Shown here: positions 45,656 through 53,850 of the stretch, piece by piece
How the letters are laid out: every line of letters begins with the position of its first letter
How positions within the stretch are numbered: the stretch's first letter is position 1
From: an uncultured Ruminococcus sp.
Lineage (GTDB): Bacteria > Bacillota > Clostridia > Lachnospirales > Lachnospiraceae
DNA: 64,000 nucleotides
Reading direction: 5' to 3'
Assembly: GCA_946494335.1 (NCBI GenBank)
Contig: CAMMBV010000009.1
Span: 28,337 to 92,336 of the forward strand
Made by a program: the position numbers and the translations under genes
The notes under the pieces: generated by a model
Databases searched by the model: none
What the model was told of the DNA's origin: nothing
What the model saw: the letters and a program-made list of their open reading frames with translations, nothing else

Positions 45656-45686
45656 TGTTTTTGAACACTCACATTTTTGTCTTGAA
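45656..45686. promoter_or_regulatory. Direct repeats at the ABC operon promoter (candidate AraC-type site)
   Basis: TGTTTTTGAA (45656-45665) and TTGTCTTGAA (45677-45686) match at 8 of 10 bases and start 21 bases apart, that is two helical turns. On the minus strand the proximal copy contains TTCAAA, which can serve as -35 with a 17-base spacer to TTTTAT (45642-45637), about 60 bases ahead of the binding-protein gene. That geometry fits activation by an AraC-type regulator such as 40249-41868. Confidence 0.5.
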
Positions 45687-45793
45687 GTGGATTTTTTTTA
45701 CTTCTTTAGCTATTTTTTATAAAATGTGGTATGATGACAGAGGATGTTATAATCATAATGACCATAGCAATTCAAAAGAAACGGGAGTTTATT

Positions 45794-46615
45794 ATGAAAA
45801 ATTTATTTACCATCGGAGAGATGGCCCAGCTTTTTAATATCAATGCAAAAACGCTGCGGTATTATCATGAGATTGGAATTCTTATCCCGGAAAAAACAGA
45901 CGAGAGAACCGGATACCGTTATTACTCCACGCGGCAGTTTGAGCGTCTCAACACCATACTCTATCTGCGCGCTCTTCATATCCCTCTGGATAACATCACT
46001 CGTTTTTTCCATTCCAGGGATATTTCAGTTATGACACAGCTGCTGGAAGAACAGAAGGAAAAAATACAAAAAAACATTCAGGATATGAAGCGAATAGAGA
46101 AGAAACTGAATTCCAGACTGGCTCAACTGACACAGGCCCGGGGAAAAATACCGGGGAAAATACAGGAAAAGATTCTGCCGGAACGCTGCATTATTTATCT
46201 CAAGAAAGAGATTCCCGTGACGGATGATCTGGAATACCCCATACGGGAACTGGAAAAGAAAGGACATTTTCAGTCCAGTGTTTTTCTTGGAAAAATCGGT
46301 GTTTCCATCAGCAGGAACGCTCTTGGCTCCCACGATTTTTCCAGGTTCTCCGGTATCTTTATACTGACGGAAAAAGAAGACGGGATATCGCCGGAAAGCG
46401 CTCTTCCTTCCGGACTCTGGCTGATCCTATGTTTTACCGGCACTCACACTCAGGCAGCCCCTTATTATCTTGAGCTTCTGGAATATATCAGAGGTAATGA
46501 ACTGGAAATCACCGGTGACGCTGTGGAAATCACCCTGATCGATTATGGCATGACGGACGATCCGGATCAGTTTATGACAGAAATACAGATTCCCGTGCAG
46601 AGGAAAAAGACTTGA
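45794..46615 (+). CDS. MerR-family regulator with GyrI-like effector domain
   Basis: 273 residues. The N-terminal winged helix-turn-helix (LFTIGEMAQLFNINAKTLRYYHEIGIL ... GYRYYS) is followed by a coiled-coil dimerisation helix (about 75-120) and a C-terminal domain resembling the GyrI/BmrR multidrug-binding fold. ATG 45794 follows GGGAG. Its stop codon overlaps the -35 of a MerR-type promoter (46612-46642) that drives the next gene, so it very likely controls the DUF554 gene. Inducer unknown. Confidence 0.9.
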   Translation: MKNLFTIGEMAQLFNINAKTLRYYHEIGILIPEKTDERTGYRYYSTRQFERLNTILYLRALHIPLDNITRFFHSRDISVMTQLLEEQKEKIQKNIQDMKRIEKKLNSRLAQLTQARGKIPGKIQEKILPERCIIYLKKEIPVTDDLEYPIRELEKKGHFQSSVFLGKIGVSISRNALGSHDFSRFSGIFILTEKEDGISPESALPSGLWLILCFTGTHTQAAPYYLELLEYIRGNELEITGDAVEITLIDYGMTDDPDQFMTEIQIPVQRKKT

Positions 46616-46642
46616 CCTTCCATTGACTGGAAGGTTTATACT
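46612..46642 (+). promoter_or_regulatory. MerR-type operator/promoter with a 19-base spacer
   Basis: TTGACC (46612-46617), 19-base spacer, TATACT (46637-46642). The spacer region carries the perfect inverted repeat ACCTTCCA-TTGAC-TGGAAGGT (46615-46635). A palindrome inside an over-long 19-base spacer is the hallmark of MerR-activated promoters, and the ACCTTCC/GGAAGGT arms match the CueR-class consensus. Confidence 0.88.
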
Positions 46643-46674
46643 TTTAATAATTACTTATCCTGGAGGAAAACACT

Positions 46675-47352
46675 ATGATAGGAACCATCGTCAATACAGG
46701 AACGATTCTGGCAGGAAGTTTGCTGGGAAGCGCACTGAAAAAGGGCATCAATGAGAAGTATCAGGGAGCATTGTATACTGCCATGGGACTGGCTGCCGCA
46801 GGACTTGGTATCAATGCTGTAGTCTCTAACATGTCGGACAGCAAATACCCTGTTCTTTTTATCGTCAGTCTGGCTTTGGGCAGTCTGATAGGAACGGTTT
46901 TAAATATAGACGGCAGGTTTCAGAGTCTGATGGGGCGTCTGGGAAAATCTGAACTGGGAAAGGGGCTGTCAACAGGAATTCTCCTCTACTGTATTGGAAG
47001 CCTGTCTATTCTGGGACCAATGCAGAGCGCCCTGTACGGTGATCATACCTACCTTTTTACCAACGCCACCCTTGACTTTGTCACGTCCACGGTGCTTGCG
47101 TCCACCTACGGAATCGGCATGGCGCTGGCGGCGCCGGTACTTTTTTGCTGGCAGGGGTCTATTTATCTGGGAGCCACCTATCTGCAGAACTTCCTCACCG
47201 ATTCCCTGATGTCAGAGATCACCATCGTGGGTGGGTTTCTGATTGCAGCTTCAGGACTGTCCATTTTAAACATCAAGGACTGCAAAACCCTGAATATGCT
47301 GCCCTCACTTCTGGTACCCATCCTATTCTTTTTAATACTGAGTCTTCTTTAA
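46675..47352 (+). CDS. DUF554 membrane protein
   Basis: 225-residue protein with about seven hydrophobic helices and the DUF554 (YdfK/YqgA) start MIGTIVNTGTILAGSLLGSALK. The family function is unknown. GGAGGAAA precedes the ATG, 32 bases after the -10 of the MerR-type promoter. Control by a MerR regulator with a drug-type effector domain suggests a response to a small toxic molecule or metal; this is inference. Confidence 0.9.
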   Translation: MIGTIVNTGTILAGSLLGSALKKGINEKYQGALYTAMGLAAAGLGINAVVSNMSDSKYPVLFIVSLALGSLIGTVLNIDGRFQSLMGRLGKSELGKGLSTGILLYCIGSLSILGPMQSALYGDHTYLFTNATLDFVTSTVLASTYGIGMALAAPVLFCWQGSIYLGATYLQNFLTDSLMSEITIVGGFLIAASGLSILNIKDCKTLNMLPSLLVPILFFLILSLL

Positions 47353-47552
47353 AAGGCTGTCTCTTTTCCTGCAGAATATAATATTTATTAAACAATCCGC
47401 TCGAAAAGGGGCAGAACACGATTTGGGTTATGATAGCGTGTTCATGGATTTGGAAAAAGAGAACCGCGCAAAACAATTTGCTAATAGCCTGAAATCATTT
47501 TTAAAAGAATAGGGAATCCGGAATCTTCTTTCTCTTTTCTTTCCCCGTGAGG

Positions 47553-47591
47553 CAGGCAGGTATACATAAAATAGTTATGTATACCTGCCTG
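47553..47591 (-). terminator. 17-base-pair palindromic hairpin after the YneA-like gene
   Basis: CAGGCAGGTATACATAA / TTATGTATACCTGCCTG is a perfect 17-base stem with a 5-base loop, starting 6 bases after the LysM gene stop on the minus strand. No T-run follows the stem. It may be a weak terminator or a protein-binding palindrome. The rest of the 244-base gap (47353-47552) holds only a start-less open stretch ending FANSLKSFLKE, perhaps a gene remnant. Confidence 0.5.
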
Positions 47592-47596
47592 GAAAT

Positions 47597-47932
47597 TTAT
47601 TTATGTTCCATCGAATAATACGGAATACAGATGTGGCTTCCCTGCTTGACTGCATCTCCCTGCAGATGATTGATCTGCTTAACTTCCGCAATATATTCAT
47701 TGATATCCGAATATTCGTCAGAAATATGTTCTTTTGCAATACTCCAGAGACTGTCACCCGTTTCCACATAATAGCTTTTATAATATTTATAGGATATTCT
47801 GGTCAGATCGCTTTCCGCATCAATTTTTCTGGCGCTGTTCTGTACAGCAAAGCCGGTACAGAGCAGAAAACATACAAACATAGCGATCAACTGAATCCTT
47901 CTTCTATTTCGGGTATTCCTTCTTCTTTTCAT
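47597..47932 (-). CDS. yneA: YneA-like LysM protein, probable SOS division inhibitor
   Basis: 111 residues. A very basic N-terminus (KRRRNTRNRRR) is followed by one membrane helix (about 14-28) and a C-terminal LysM domain (YYVETGDSLWSIAKEHI ... GSHICIPY). The architecture, size and position divergent from lexA match Bacillus YneA, which delays division during DNA damage. ATG 47932 lies behind GGGAGG; the longer frame upstream runs through the promoter. Its promoter carries an SOS box in the spacer. The call rests on synteny plus architecture; sequence similarity was not tested. Confidence 0.82.
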   Translation of the reverse strand: MKRRRNTRNRRRIQLIAMFVCFLLCTGFAVQNSARKIDAESDLTRISYKYYKSYYVETGDSLWSIAKEHISDEYSDINEYIAEVKQINHLQGDAVKQGSHICIPYYSMEHK

Positions 47933-48085
47933 ACTGTCTGCCTCCCATACAAAGAAAACACGCAAAAATGTTTCATCTTTCGGTGACGCAGGCACTTTCC
48001 ATATAACGCTTAGTGACTCTACACTCGAAGCGTGGAAATGCCTGTCTGCATGAACTGATGTTCCAAACACCTGTTCTGTGTTTTT

Positions 48086-48114
48086 ATTATATATACGAAC
48101 ACACGTTTTGTCAA
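48086..48114 (-). promoter_or_regulatory. Consensus yneA promoter with SOS box in its spacer
   Basis: On the minus strand: TTGACA (48114-48109), 17-base spacer, TATAAT (48091-48086), a perfect sigma-A promoter. The spacer contains CGAACACACGTTTT (48096-48109 on the plus strand), which fits the Gram-positive SOS box CGAACRNRYGTTYC at 13 of 14 positions. LexA bound here would block the promoter completely. Confidence 0.88.
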
Positions 48115-48123
48115 TATATTTCT

Positions 48124-48149
48124 CGAACAAATATTCGGAATATATGTTT
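48124..48149 (+). promoter_or_regulatory. SOS boxes ahead of lexA
   Basis: CGAACAAATATTCG (48124-48137) is a near-palindromic SOS box. It is directly followed by a weaker GAATATATGTTT (48138-48149), which overlaps the -35 of lexA. Together they support autoregulation. Confidence 0.7.
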
Positions 48150-48176
48150 GCACCTGAAGACAAAATGTGGTATGAT
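48147..48176 (+). promoter_or_regulatory. lexA promoter
   Basis: TTTGCA (48147-48152), 18-base spacer, TATGAT (48171-48176). The lexA start at 48207 follows ATGGAGGT. Confidence 0.65.
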
Positions 48177-48206
48177 AATCATAATAATATACATGGAGGT
48201 ATCTTT

Positions 48207-48827
48207 ATGACCTACGGAAAAATCAGCAAAAAGCAGCAGGAGGTCCTGAATTATATAAAAAATGAAATCGTCACCAGAGGGTATCCGCCTTCTGTGCGGG
48301 AGATCTGTGAGGCAGTTCAGCTGAAATCCACCTCCTCCGTTCATTCCCATCTGGCTTCACTGGAAAGAAACGGATATATCCGAAGGGATCCCACAAAACC
48401 GAGGGCAATCGAAATACTGGACGATGTCTTCAACGCATCCCGCTGTGAGATGGTCAGTGTTCCCATTGTCGGCCGTGTAGCCGCTGGAGAACCGATTCTG
48501 GCGGAAGAAAATATTGAATCCTATTTTCCTATTCCTGCTGAGCATATGCCCAGTACAGGCGCCTTTATTCTGGAGGTTCATGGGGAAAGCATGATCAACG
48601 CCGGTATATTTGATGGTGATTACGTACTTGTGCAAAGCCAGAATACGGCTGAAAACGGCAGCATGGTTGTGGCAATGATCGATGATTCCGCAACGGTTAA
48701 AACTTTCTATAAAGAAAACGGTCATTTTCGTCTTCAGCCGGAAAATGATACGATGGACCCCATCATTGCCGGAAATGATCTTCAGATTCTTGGTAAAGTG
48801 ATTGGTGTAATGCGTTTCATGAACTGA
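48207..48827 (+). CDS. lexA: SOS transcriptional repressor LexA
   Basis: 206 residues. The N-terminal winged helix ([28 protein letters not shown]) is followed by a self-cleaving S24 domain: cleavage site A93-G94 (GRVAAGEP), catalytic S128 (HGESM) and K165 (SATVKTF). RecA filaments trigger autocleavage and release the yneA and lexA promoters. ATG 48207 has GGAGG 8 bases upstream; the longer frame upstream crosses the operators. Confidence 0.97.
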   Translation: MTYGKISKKQQEVLNYIKNEIVTRGYPPSVREICEAVQLKSTSSVHSHLASLERNGYIRRDPTKPRAIEILDDVFNASRCEMVSVPIVGRVAAGEPILAEENIESYFPIPAEHMPSTGAFILEVHGESMINAGIFDGDYVLVQSQNTAENGSMVVAMIDDSATVKTFYKENGHFRLQPENDTMDPIIAGNDLQILGKVIGVMRFMN

Positions 48828-48841
48828 CATTTTCAGAAGAA

Positions 48842-48885
48842 AAGGCTGCAGGCAGGTATCATCAAGATACTCCGACTGCAGCCTT
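48842..48885. terminator. Bidirectional terminator between lexA and the GNAT gene
   Basis: AAGGCTGCAG (48842-48851) pairs with CTGCAGCCTT (48876-48885), with an inner GTATC/GATAC hairpin. It lies between two converging genes. Confidence 0.7.
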
Positions 48886-48902
48886 ACTATATCCAAAAGC
48901 TA

Positions 48903-49325
48903 TTATCTGTTCAGTTTTTTTACCATCCAGACATGAGGACAGCCCTCATCAAAATCTGTCTTTTCCTCACTGAAATACCCCTGTTTTTCATAAAATCCGG
49001 CGGCTCGCTGCTGCGCATGAAGCGAAATGATTTCTCCTCCGCGTTTTCTGATCTCCTCTTCCGCTTTTTGCAGAATACACGCTCCCAGTCCCTTTCCCCT
49101 GTAAGGTTTCAGCACAGCTATGCGTCCAATGACATAAATCTTTTCTTTAGCATCTTCAAAAAAACGGCAGGTAGCAGCTGCGGTTTCGTTGTCATAGAGA
49201 ACCACATGTCCGGCAAAGCCGTCAATATCGTCAAATTCTTCCTGAAATCCCTGTTCTCTGACAAAGACTTCTTCTCTTATTTTTGCCGCCTCATCAGGAA
49301 GAAATTCGCAGACTTTGAATCTCAA
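48903..49325 (-). CDS. GNAT-family N-acetyltransferase
   Basis: 140-residue acetyltransferase of the ElaA/YjcF-like subgroup. VREQGFQEEFDDID comes near the N-terminus, the acetyl-CoA loop is VLKPYRGKGLGACIL, and HAQQRAAGFYEKQGY precedes the C-terminus. TTG start behind AAAGGAG, overlapping the rsfS stop by 4 bases. Substrate unknown. It ends the obg-yhbY-nadD-yqeK-rsfS operon. Confidence 0.9.
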   Translation of the reverse strand: MRFKVCEFLPDEAAKIREEVFVREQGFQEEFDDIDGFAGHVVLYDNETAAATCRFFEDAKEKIYVIGRIAVLKPYRGKGLGACILQKAEEEIRKRGGEIISLHAQQRAAGFYEKQGYFSEEKTDFDEGCPHVWMVKKLNR

Positions 49326-49690
49326 TCCTGCTCCTTTCCATTCAGCCTGGCAAGATTGACCGATTCACCGTCTCTCCAGATTCTTTCCAGATCATAGAAA
49401 AGGCGGTTTTCCTCATCAAAAATATGAATCACCAGATCTCCGTAATCCATCAGAATCCAGTTGGCATTCTGATACCCTTCAATCTGTTTCGGCTGGTATC
49501 CTGCTCTTCCCAGAACTTCTTCGGCGTTATCGGCCATTGCCTGCACCTGATTGCGGTTTGTACCGCTGGCAATGATAAAATAGTCAGCCAGAATGGAAAC
49601 TTTTTCGATATCGATTACTTTGACATCCACGGCCTTCTTGTCTTCCAGAGCCGCACAGGCCAGTCTGGCCATTTCTTTTCCGTTGCTCAT
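49322..49690 (-). CDS. rsfS: Ribosome silencing factor RsfS
   Basis: 122-residue Iojap/RsfS protein that binds L14 and blocks subunit joining when nutrients are short. ALEDKKAVDVKVIDIEKVSILADYFIIASG and WILMDYGDLVIHIFDEENRLFYDLERIW are characteristic. ATG 49690 follows AAGGAGG; the open frame extends 24 codons upstream. It directly follows yqeK, as in most Firmicutes. Confidence 0.95.
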   Translation of the reverse strand: MSNGKEMARLACAALEDKKAVDVKVIDIEKVSILADYFIIASGTNRNQVQAMADNAEEVLGRAGYQPKQIEGYQNANWILMDYGDLVIHIFDEENRLFYDLERIWRDGESVNLARLNGKEQD

Positions 49691-49703
49691 AGTGTATCCT
49701 CCT

Positions 49704-50294
49704 TTACTTCTGATTGTGAAGGTTGCAGTAATAGGCAAAGGCGCTTTCCGTTGCCGGATCAATCTCTTTGCCGCTGCGTTTCAAATACTGAAGAGTATCC
49801 GACAGTATCATGTACATCGCCTCATCCAGATCTCGGAAGGATTCCCGGCGCACCTCTTCCAGCCGCGGCGCCTTTGTCCGGCCCGGCTCGATATAATCAG
49901 CAATATAGATGATCTTGTCAAGATCTGTCATGGCAGTTTTTCCTGTGGTATGCCAGGTAATTGCATCCAGAATTTCTGTATCCTGAATCCGGTATTTCTT
50001 TTTTGCAACCCAGGCGCCCAGTTTTGCGTGAAGAATAAAGGGATGCCTTATTTCATAGTCTGTTATGCTGATACTGTTTTTGACGCACAGCTTAATCTTT
50101 GTGGAATCGGGCATACACTTTGCACAGTCGTGAAGCAGTCCTGCCGTCTGACATTTTTCCAGATCGCAGCCGTGTACCATGCCAAGGCACGCAGCCGTGT
50201 ACATTACCCCTCTTGTATGAACCATCCGATCATGATCTAGATGCTTCTTCAGTTTTTTTTCCATTTTCTTTAAATCGTAATTGGAATGTGCCAT
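49704..50294 (-). CDS. yqeK: HD-domain Ap4A hydrolase YqeK
   Basis: 196-residue HD-domain metallohydrolase (bis(5'-nucleosyl)-tetraphosphatase, symmetrical). Metal ligands are seen in HTRGVMYTA, the LLHDCAK HD pair, HAKLGAWVA and DYIEPGRT. It splits Ap4A into two ADP. ATG 50294 lies behind GAGGGG. It sits between nadD and rsfS, the usual order. Confidence 0.95.
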   Translation of the reverse strand: MAHSNYDLKKMEKKLKKHLDHDRMVHTRGVMYTAACLGMVHGCDLEKCQTAGLLHDCAKCMPDSTKIKLCVKNSISITDYEIRHPFILHAKLGAWVAKKKYRIQDTEILDAITWHTTGKTAMTDLDKIIYIADYIEPGRTKAPRLEEVRRESFRDLDEAMYMILSDTLQYLKRSGKEIDPATESAFAYYCNLHNQK

Positions 50295-50309
50295 AATACC
50301 CCTCTCATC

Positions 50310-50930
50310 CTACTGATATATCTGATTCCCCTGAATAAAATCTATCACACAGTCCGGAACGTAGTATTTAATGGTTCGGTTCTCTTCAATCCAGGTGCGC
50401 AGCATCTGTGAAGATATATCGATATTCAGGCTGTCCAGTTTAAGAAATACGCCCCCGTACTTGGCGGACAGCCGCTGCATTTCATAATCCAGGCTTTCAT
50501 CTTCCGTGTGATCCCTGGTAGCCACCACAATTTTTGCAGCCTGACAGATGCGCCCCGGCTCCATCCACGTATCAAAGTTATACAGGGAATCTGCACCAAT
50601 AATGAAATAATAATCCGCTGCCGCATTTTCCTGCCGCATTCTTTCCAGAGTGCGATAGGTATACGTGTAGCCGTCCTCATTCATCTCAATCAGTGAAAGT
50701 GCAAAATGGTCATTTCCGCCTATCGCCCGGCGTACCATCTCCACCCGCTCTTCATCGGTGGCACGTCCTTTTCTGTTCTTTTTGTGGGGCGGATTGCCGG
50801 CTGGCATAAACAGGACTTTGTCCAGATCAAACTGTTCATATGCAGTCTCACCAAGTATCAGATGACCAATATGAATAGGATCAAAGGTTCCTCCCATAAT
50901 TCCAATTCTCGGCCTATCTTTCTCTTTCAA
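50310..50930 (-). CDS. nadD: Nicotinate-nucleotide adenylyltransferase NadD
   Basis: 206-residue nucleotidyltransferase making deamido-NAD from NaMN and ATP. GGTFDPIHIGHL carries the HxGH motif, and the C-terminal part has the ISSQMLRTWI block (family ISSTxIR). The start is a TTG overlapping the yhbY stop by 4 bases; its ribosome site is poorly spaced, so the exact start is less sure. Confidence 0.95.
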   Translation of the reverse strand: MKEKDRPRIGIMGGTFDPIHIGHLILGETAYEQFDLDKVLFMPAGNPPHKKNRKGRATDEERVEMVRRAIGGNDHFALSLIEMNEDGYTYTYRTLERMRQENAAADYYFIIGADSLYNFDTWMEPGRICQAAKIVVATRDHTEDESLDYEMQRLSAKYGGVFLKLDSLNIDISSQMLRTWIEENRTIKYYVPDCVIDFIQGNQIYQ

Positions 50931-51232
50931 TCCTTTTTTCTCCGCGGCAGTTCAATTTTTTTCTTATCGCCCTTCCCTTCCCGGTAAAGAACGATTTTCT
51001 TTCCGATGACCTGAACCACTTCCGAACGGGTTCTCTGGGCAAGAACCTCCGCAATGGCTCTGGGATCATCCATACAGTTTTTCAGTACGCTGATCTTGAT
51101 CAGCTCTCTGGCCTCAAGCGCCTCATCCACAGATGCGGTAAATTCCGGCGTAAGACTTGATTTTCCGATCTGCAGGATGGGATCCTCCGTCATCGCCAGT
51201 CCCTTTAAATATGCTCTTTGTTTACTTGTCAT
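50927..51232 (-). CDS. yhbY: YhbY-type CRM-domain RNA-binding protein
   Basis: 101-residue ribosome-assembly-associated protein with a single CRM domain. The pattern is MTSKQRAYLKGLA, then LQIGKSSLTPEF (family QIGKxGLT), then LIKISVLKN. It associates with pre-50S particles. ATG 51232 follows a weak site; the longer frame overlaps obg and is unlikely. It is 13 bases behind obg. Confidence 0.92.
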   Translation of the reverse strand: MTSKQRAYLKGLAMTEDPILQIGKSSLTPEFTASVDEALEARELIKISVLKNCMDDPRAIAEVLAQRTRSEVVQVIGKKIVLYREGKGDKKKIELPRRKKD

Positions 51233-51245
51233 ATATACTCCTGAC

Positions 51246-52541
<1,296 letters not shown>

Positions 52542-52569
52542 TTACCTCTACTGTCTTTTTTATGAACAA

Positions 52570-52600
52570 AAGGCTTCAAACCGATGTGATTTGAAGCCTT
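52570..52600 (-). terminator. Terminator of the rplU-prp-rpmA operon
   Basis: AAGGCTTCAAA / TTTGAAGCCTT with a 9-base loop; on the minus strand the stem is followed by TTGTTC. It separates rpmA from obg. Confidence 0.88.
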
Positions 52601-52605
52601 CCCAT

Positions 52606-52890
52606 TTACTCTGATACCGGAACGATAGAAACCTGTTTCTTATCTCTTCCTTTTCTCTGGAATCTTACAATACCGTCTGTCAATGCAAACAGAGTATCGT
52701 CTTTACCGCGTCCCACATTCACACCTGGATGAATCTTGGTTCCACGCTGTCTGTAAAGGATGTTTCCAGCTTTTACAAACTGTCCGTCCGCTCTTTTCGC
52801 GCCAAGACGTTTTGACTCGGAATCTCTGCCGTTTTTGGTAGAACCAACACCTTTTTTATGTGCAAATAACTGAAGGTTCATTTTTAACAT
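52606..52890 (-). CDS. rpmA: 50S ribosomal protein L27 with cleavable N-terminal extension
   Basis: 94-residue L27. The first nine residues, MLKMNLQLF, form the Firmicutes extension that must be removed before A in [14 protein letters not shown] can reach the peptidyl-transferase centre. The Prp protease that performs this cut is encoded by the gene immediately upstream. ATG 52890 follows AGGAGG; a second ATG lies three codons inside. Confidence 0.97.
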   Translation of the reverse strand: MLKMNLQLFAHKKGVGSTKNGRDSESKRLGAKRADGQFVKAGNILYRQRGTKIHPGVNVGRGKDDTLFALTDGIVRFQRKGRDKKQVSIVPVSE

Positions 52891-52894
52891 GTTC

Positions 52895-53215
52895 TTACAC
52901 CTCCTCGGATGTTATCTCTAAAAAATTGCGTCCGTAATTTTCCTGAATCGTTTCCAGACCCAGCACCAGCGAATCCATCAGAAGTTTTGACTTCTCGCTG
53001 ATTTTATCTGTAAAACGAAAGGACAGAAAACCATCGCCCTGTTCCCCGGAGAAATCATCCTCCGTAAACTTTTCGATGGAGTTGACGGTATTGATCATCA
53101 GCGCCGATACCGCCGCGCAGACAATATCGCTGCCCTCTTCGCCGTACCCTGCATGACCTTTTGATTCAATACCGGCGTAATCACCATTTTTTACAAAAAC
53201 TGTGATATTAACCAT
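52895..53215 (-). CDS. prp: Ribosomal-processing cysteine protease Prp
   Basis: 106-residue protease that trims the L27 extension. The catalytic His21 (SKGHAGYG) and Cys33 ([11 protein letters not shown]) are both present with family spacing. It lies between rplU and rpmA, overlapping the rplU end by 8 bases and ending 4 bases ahead of rpmA, the standard Firmicutes arrangement. Confidence 0.97.
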   Translation of the reverse strand: MVNITVFVKNGDYAGIESKGHAGYGEEGSDIVCAAVSALMINTVNSIEKFTEDDFSGEQGDGFLSFRFTDKISEKSKLLMDSLVLGLETIQENYGRNFLEITSEEV

Positions 53216-53513
53216 TGATTTTTTCGATTTTCACTGCTGTAAACTGCTGTCTGTGGCCGTTTTTATTGTGATAACCGGTTTTTCTTTTATACTTGTAGAT
53301 AACAACTTTTTTTGCTTTTCCATGTTCAATAACGGAAGCAGTTACACTGGCATTGGCTACGTCTGCGCCAACTTTCAGTCCGTCGTTGCTTACTGCAAGC
53401 ACATTATCAAATGTAACAGTCTCTCCAGCTTCTGCTCCAAGTTTTTCAACTCTAATGATATCGCCTTCGGCTACTTTGTACTGTTTACCACCTGTTGCAA
53501 TAATTGCGTACAT
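53208..53513 (-). CDS. rplU: 50S ribosomal protein L21
   Basis: 101-residue L21 ([18 protein letters not shown] ... [28 protein letters not shown]). ATG 53513 follows AGGAGG; the longer frame upstream runs through the leader. Promoter -10 is about 85 bases ahead, leaving room for the L21 leader known from Firmicutes, which mediates autogenous control. I did not fold it reliably. Confidence 0.97.
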   Translation of the reverse strand: MYAIIATGGKQYKVAEGDIIRVEKLGAEAGETVTFDNVLAVSNDGLKVGADVANASVTASVIEHGKAKKVVIYKYKRKTGYHNKNGHRQQFTAVKIEKING

Positions 53514-53599
53514 ATGGCACCTCCTATTATCATTACTCGCCAGATATGGTGTTTTCTTCAAAAGAAACGCTTAAACCTCTCTGTGCGGCATACTCAATG

Positions 53600-53628
53600 A
53601 TAATACCATGTCGAAAATCATTCGTCAA
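53600..53628 (-). promoter_or_regulatory. Sigma-A promoter of rplU-prp-rpmA
   Basis: On the minus strand: TTGACG (53628-53623), 17-base spacer, TATTAT (53605-53600). The transcript leader of about 80 bases (53514-53593) is a candidate L21 leader element. Confidence 0.8.
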
Positions 53629-53726
53629 GTTTTTCCATAAACTAATATGAAATTTTTTTGGAACAGTTCAGCCTGCAGCAAAAGAATCAGGAAGAATGCG
53701 CAGGTTTACCTGCGGCATACTGGATG

Positions 53727-53824
53727 ATTCCTTTGATATGGGCGGAACGCCCATTAAGCCCCGGACAAAAGCTGCATTAGCAGCGTCCGACGGCAAAGCC
53801 GACGGGTCCGGGGTCTGCTGGCTG
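53727..53824 (-). repeat. 98-base structured intergenic repeat, copy 2
   Basis: Reverse-complement copy of 11328-11425 with 6 substitutions and no gap. In this copy the outer stem CCCCGGAC / GTCCGGGG is perfect. The two inner hairpins are unchanged and the side hairpin reads GGGC-GTTCC-GCCC. It lies between rplU and degV in a 337-base gap, 26 bases beyond the degV stop. Confidence 0.85.
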
Positions 53825-53850
53825 AAATAAGTGACTATTCAGTCGTCAGA

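Noticed and set aside
47353..47511. Start-less open stretch ending FANSLKSFLKE before a TAG.
   Set aside because: Short, no ribosome site and no family recognised; mentioned only as a possible remnant.
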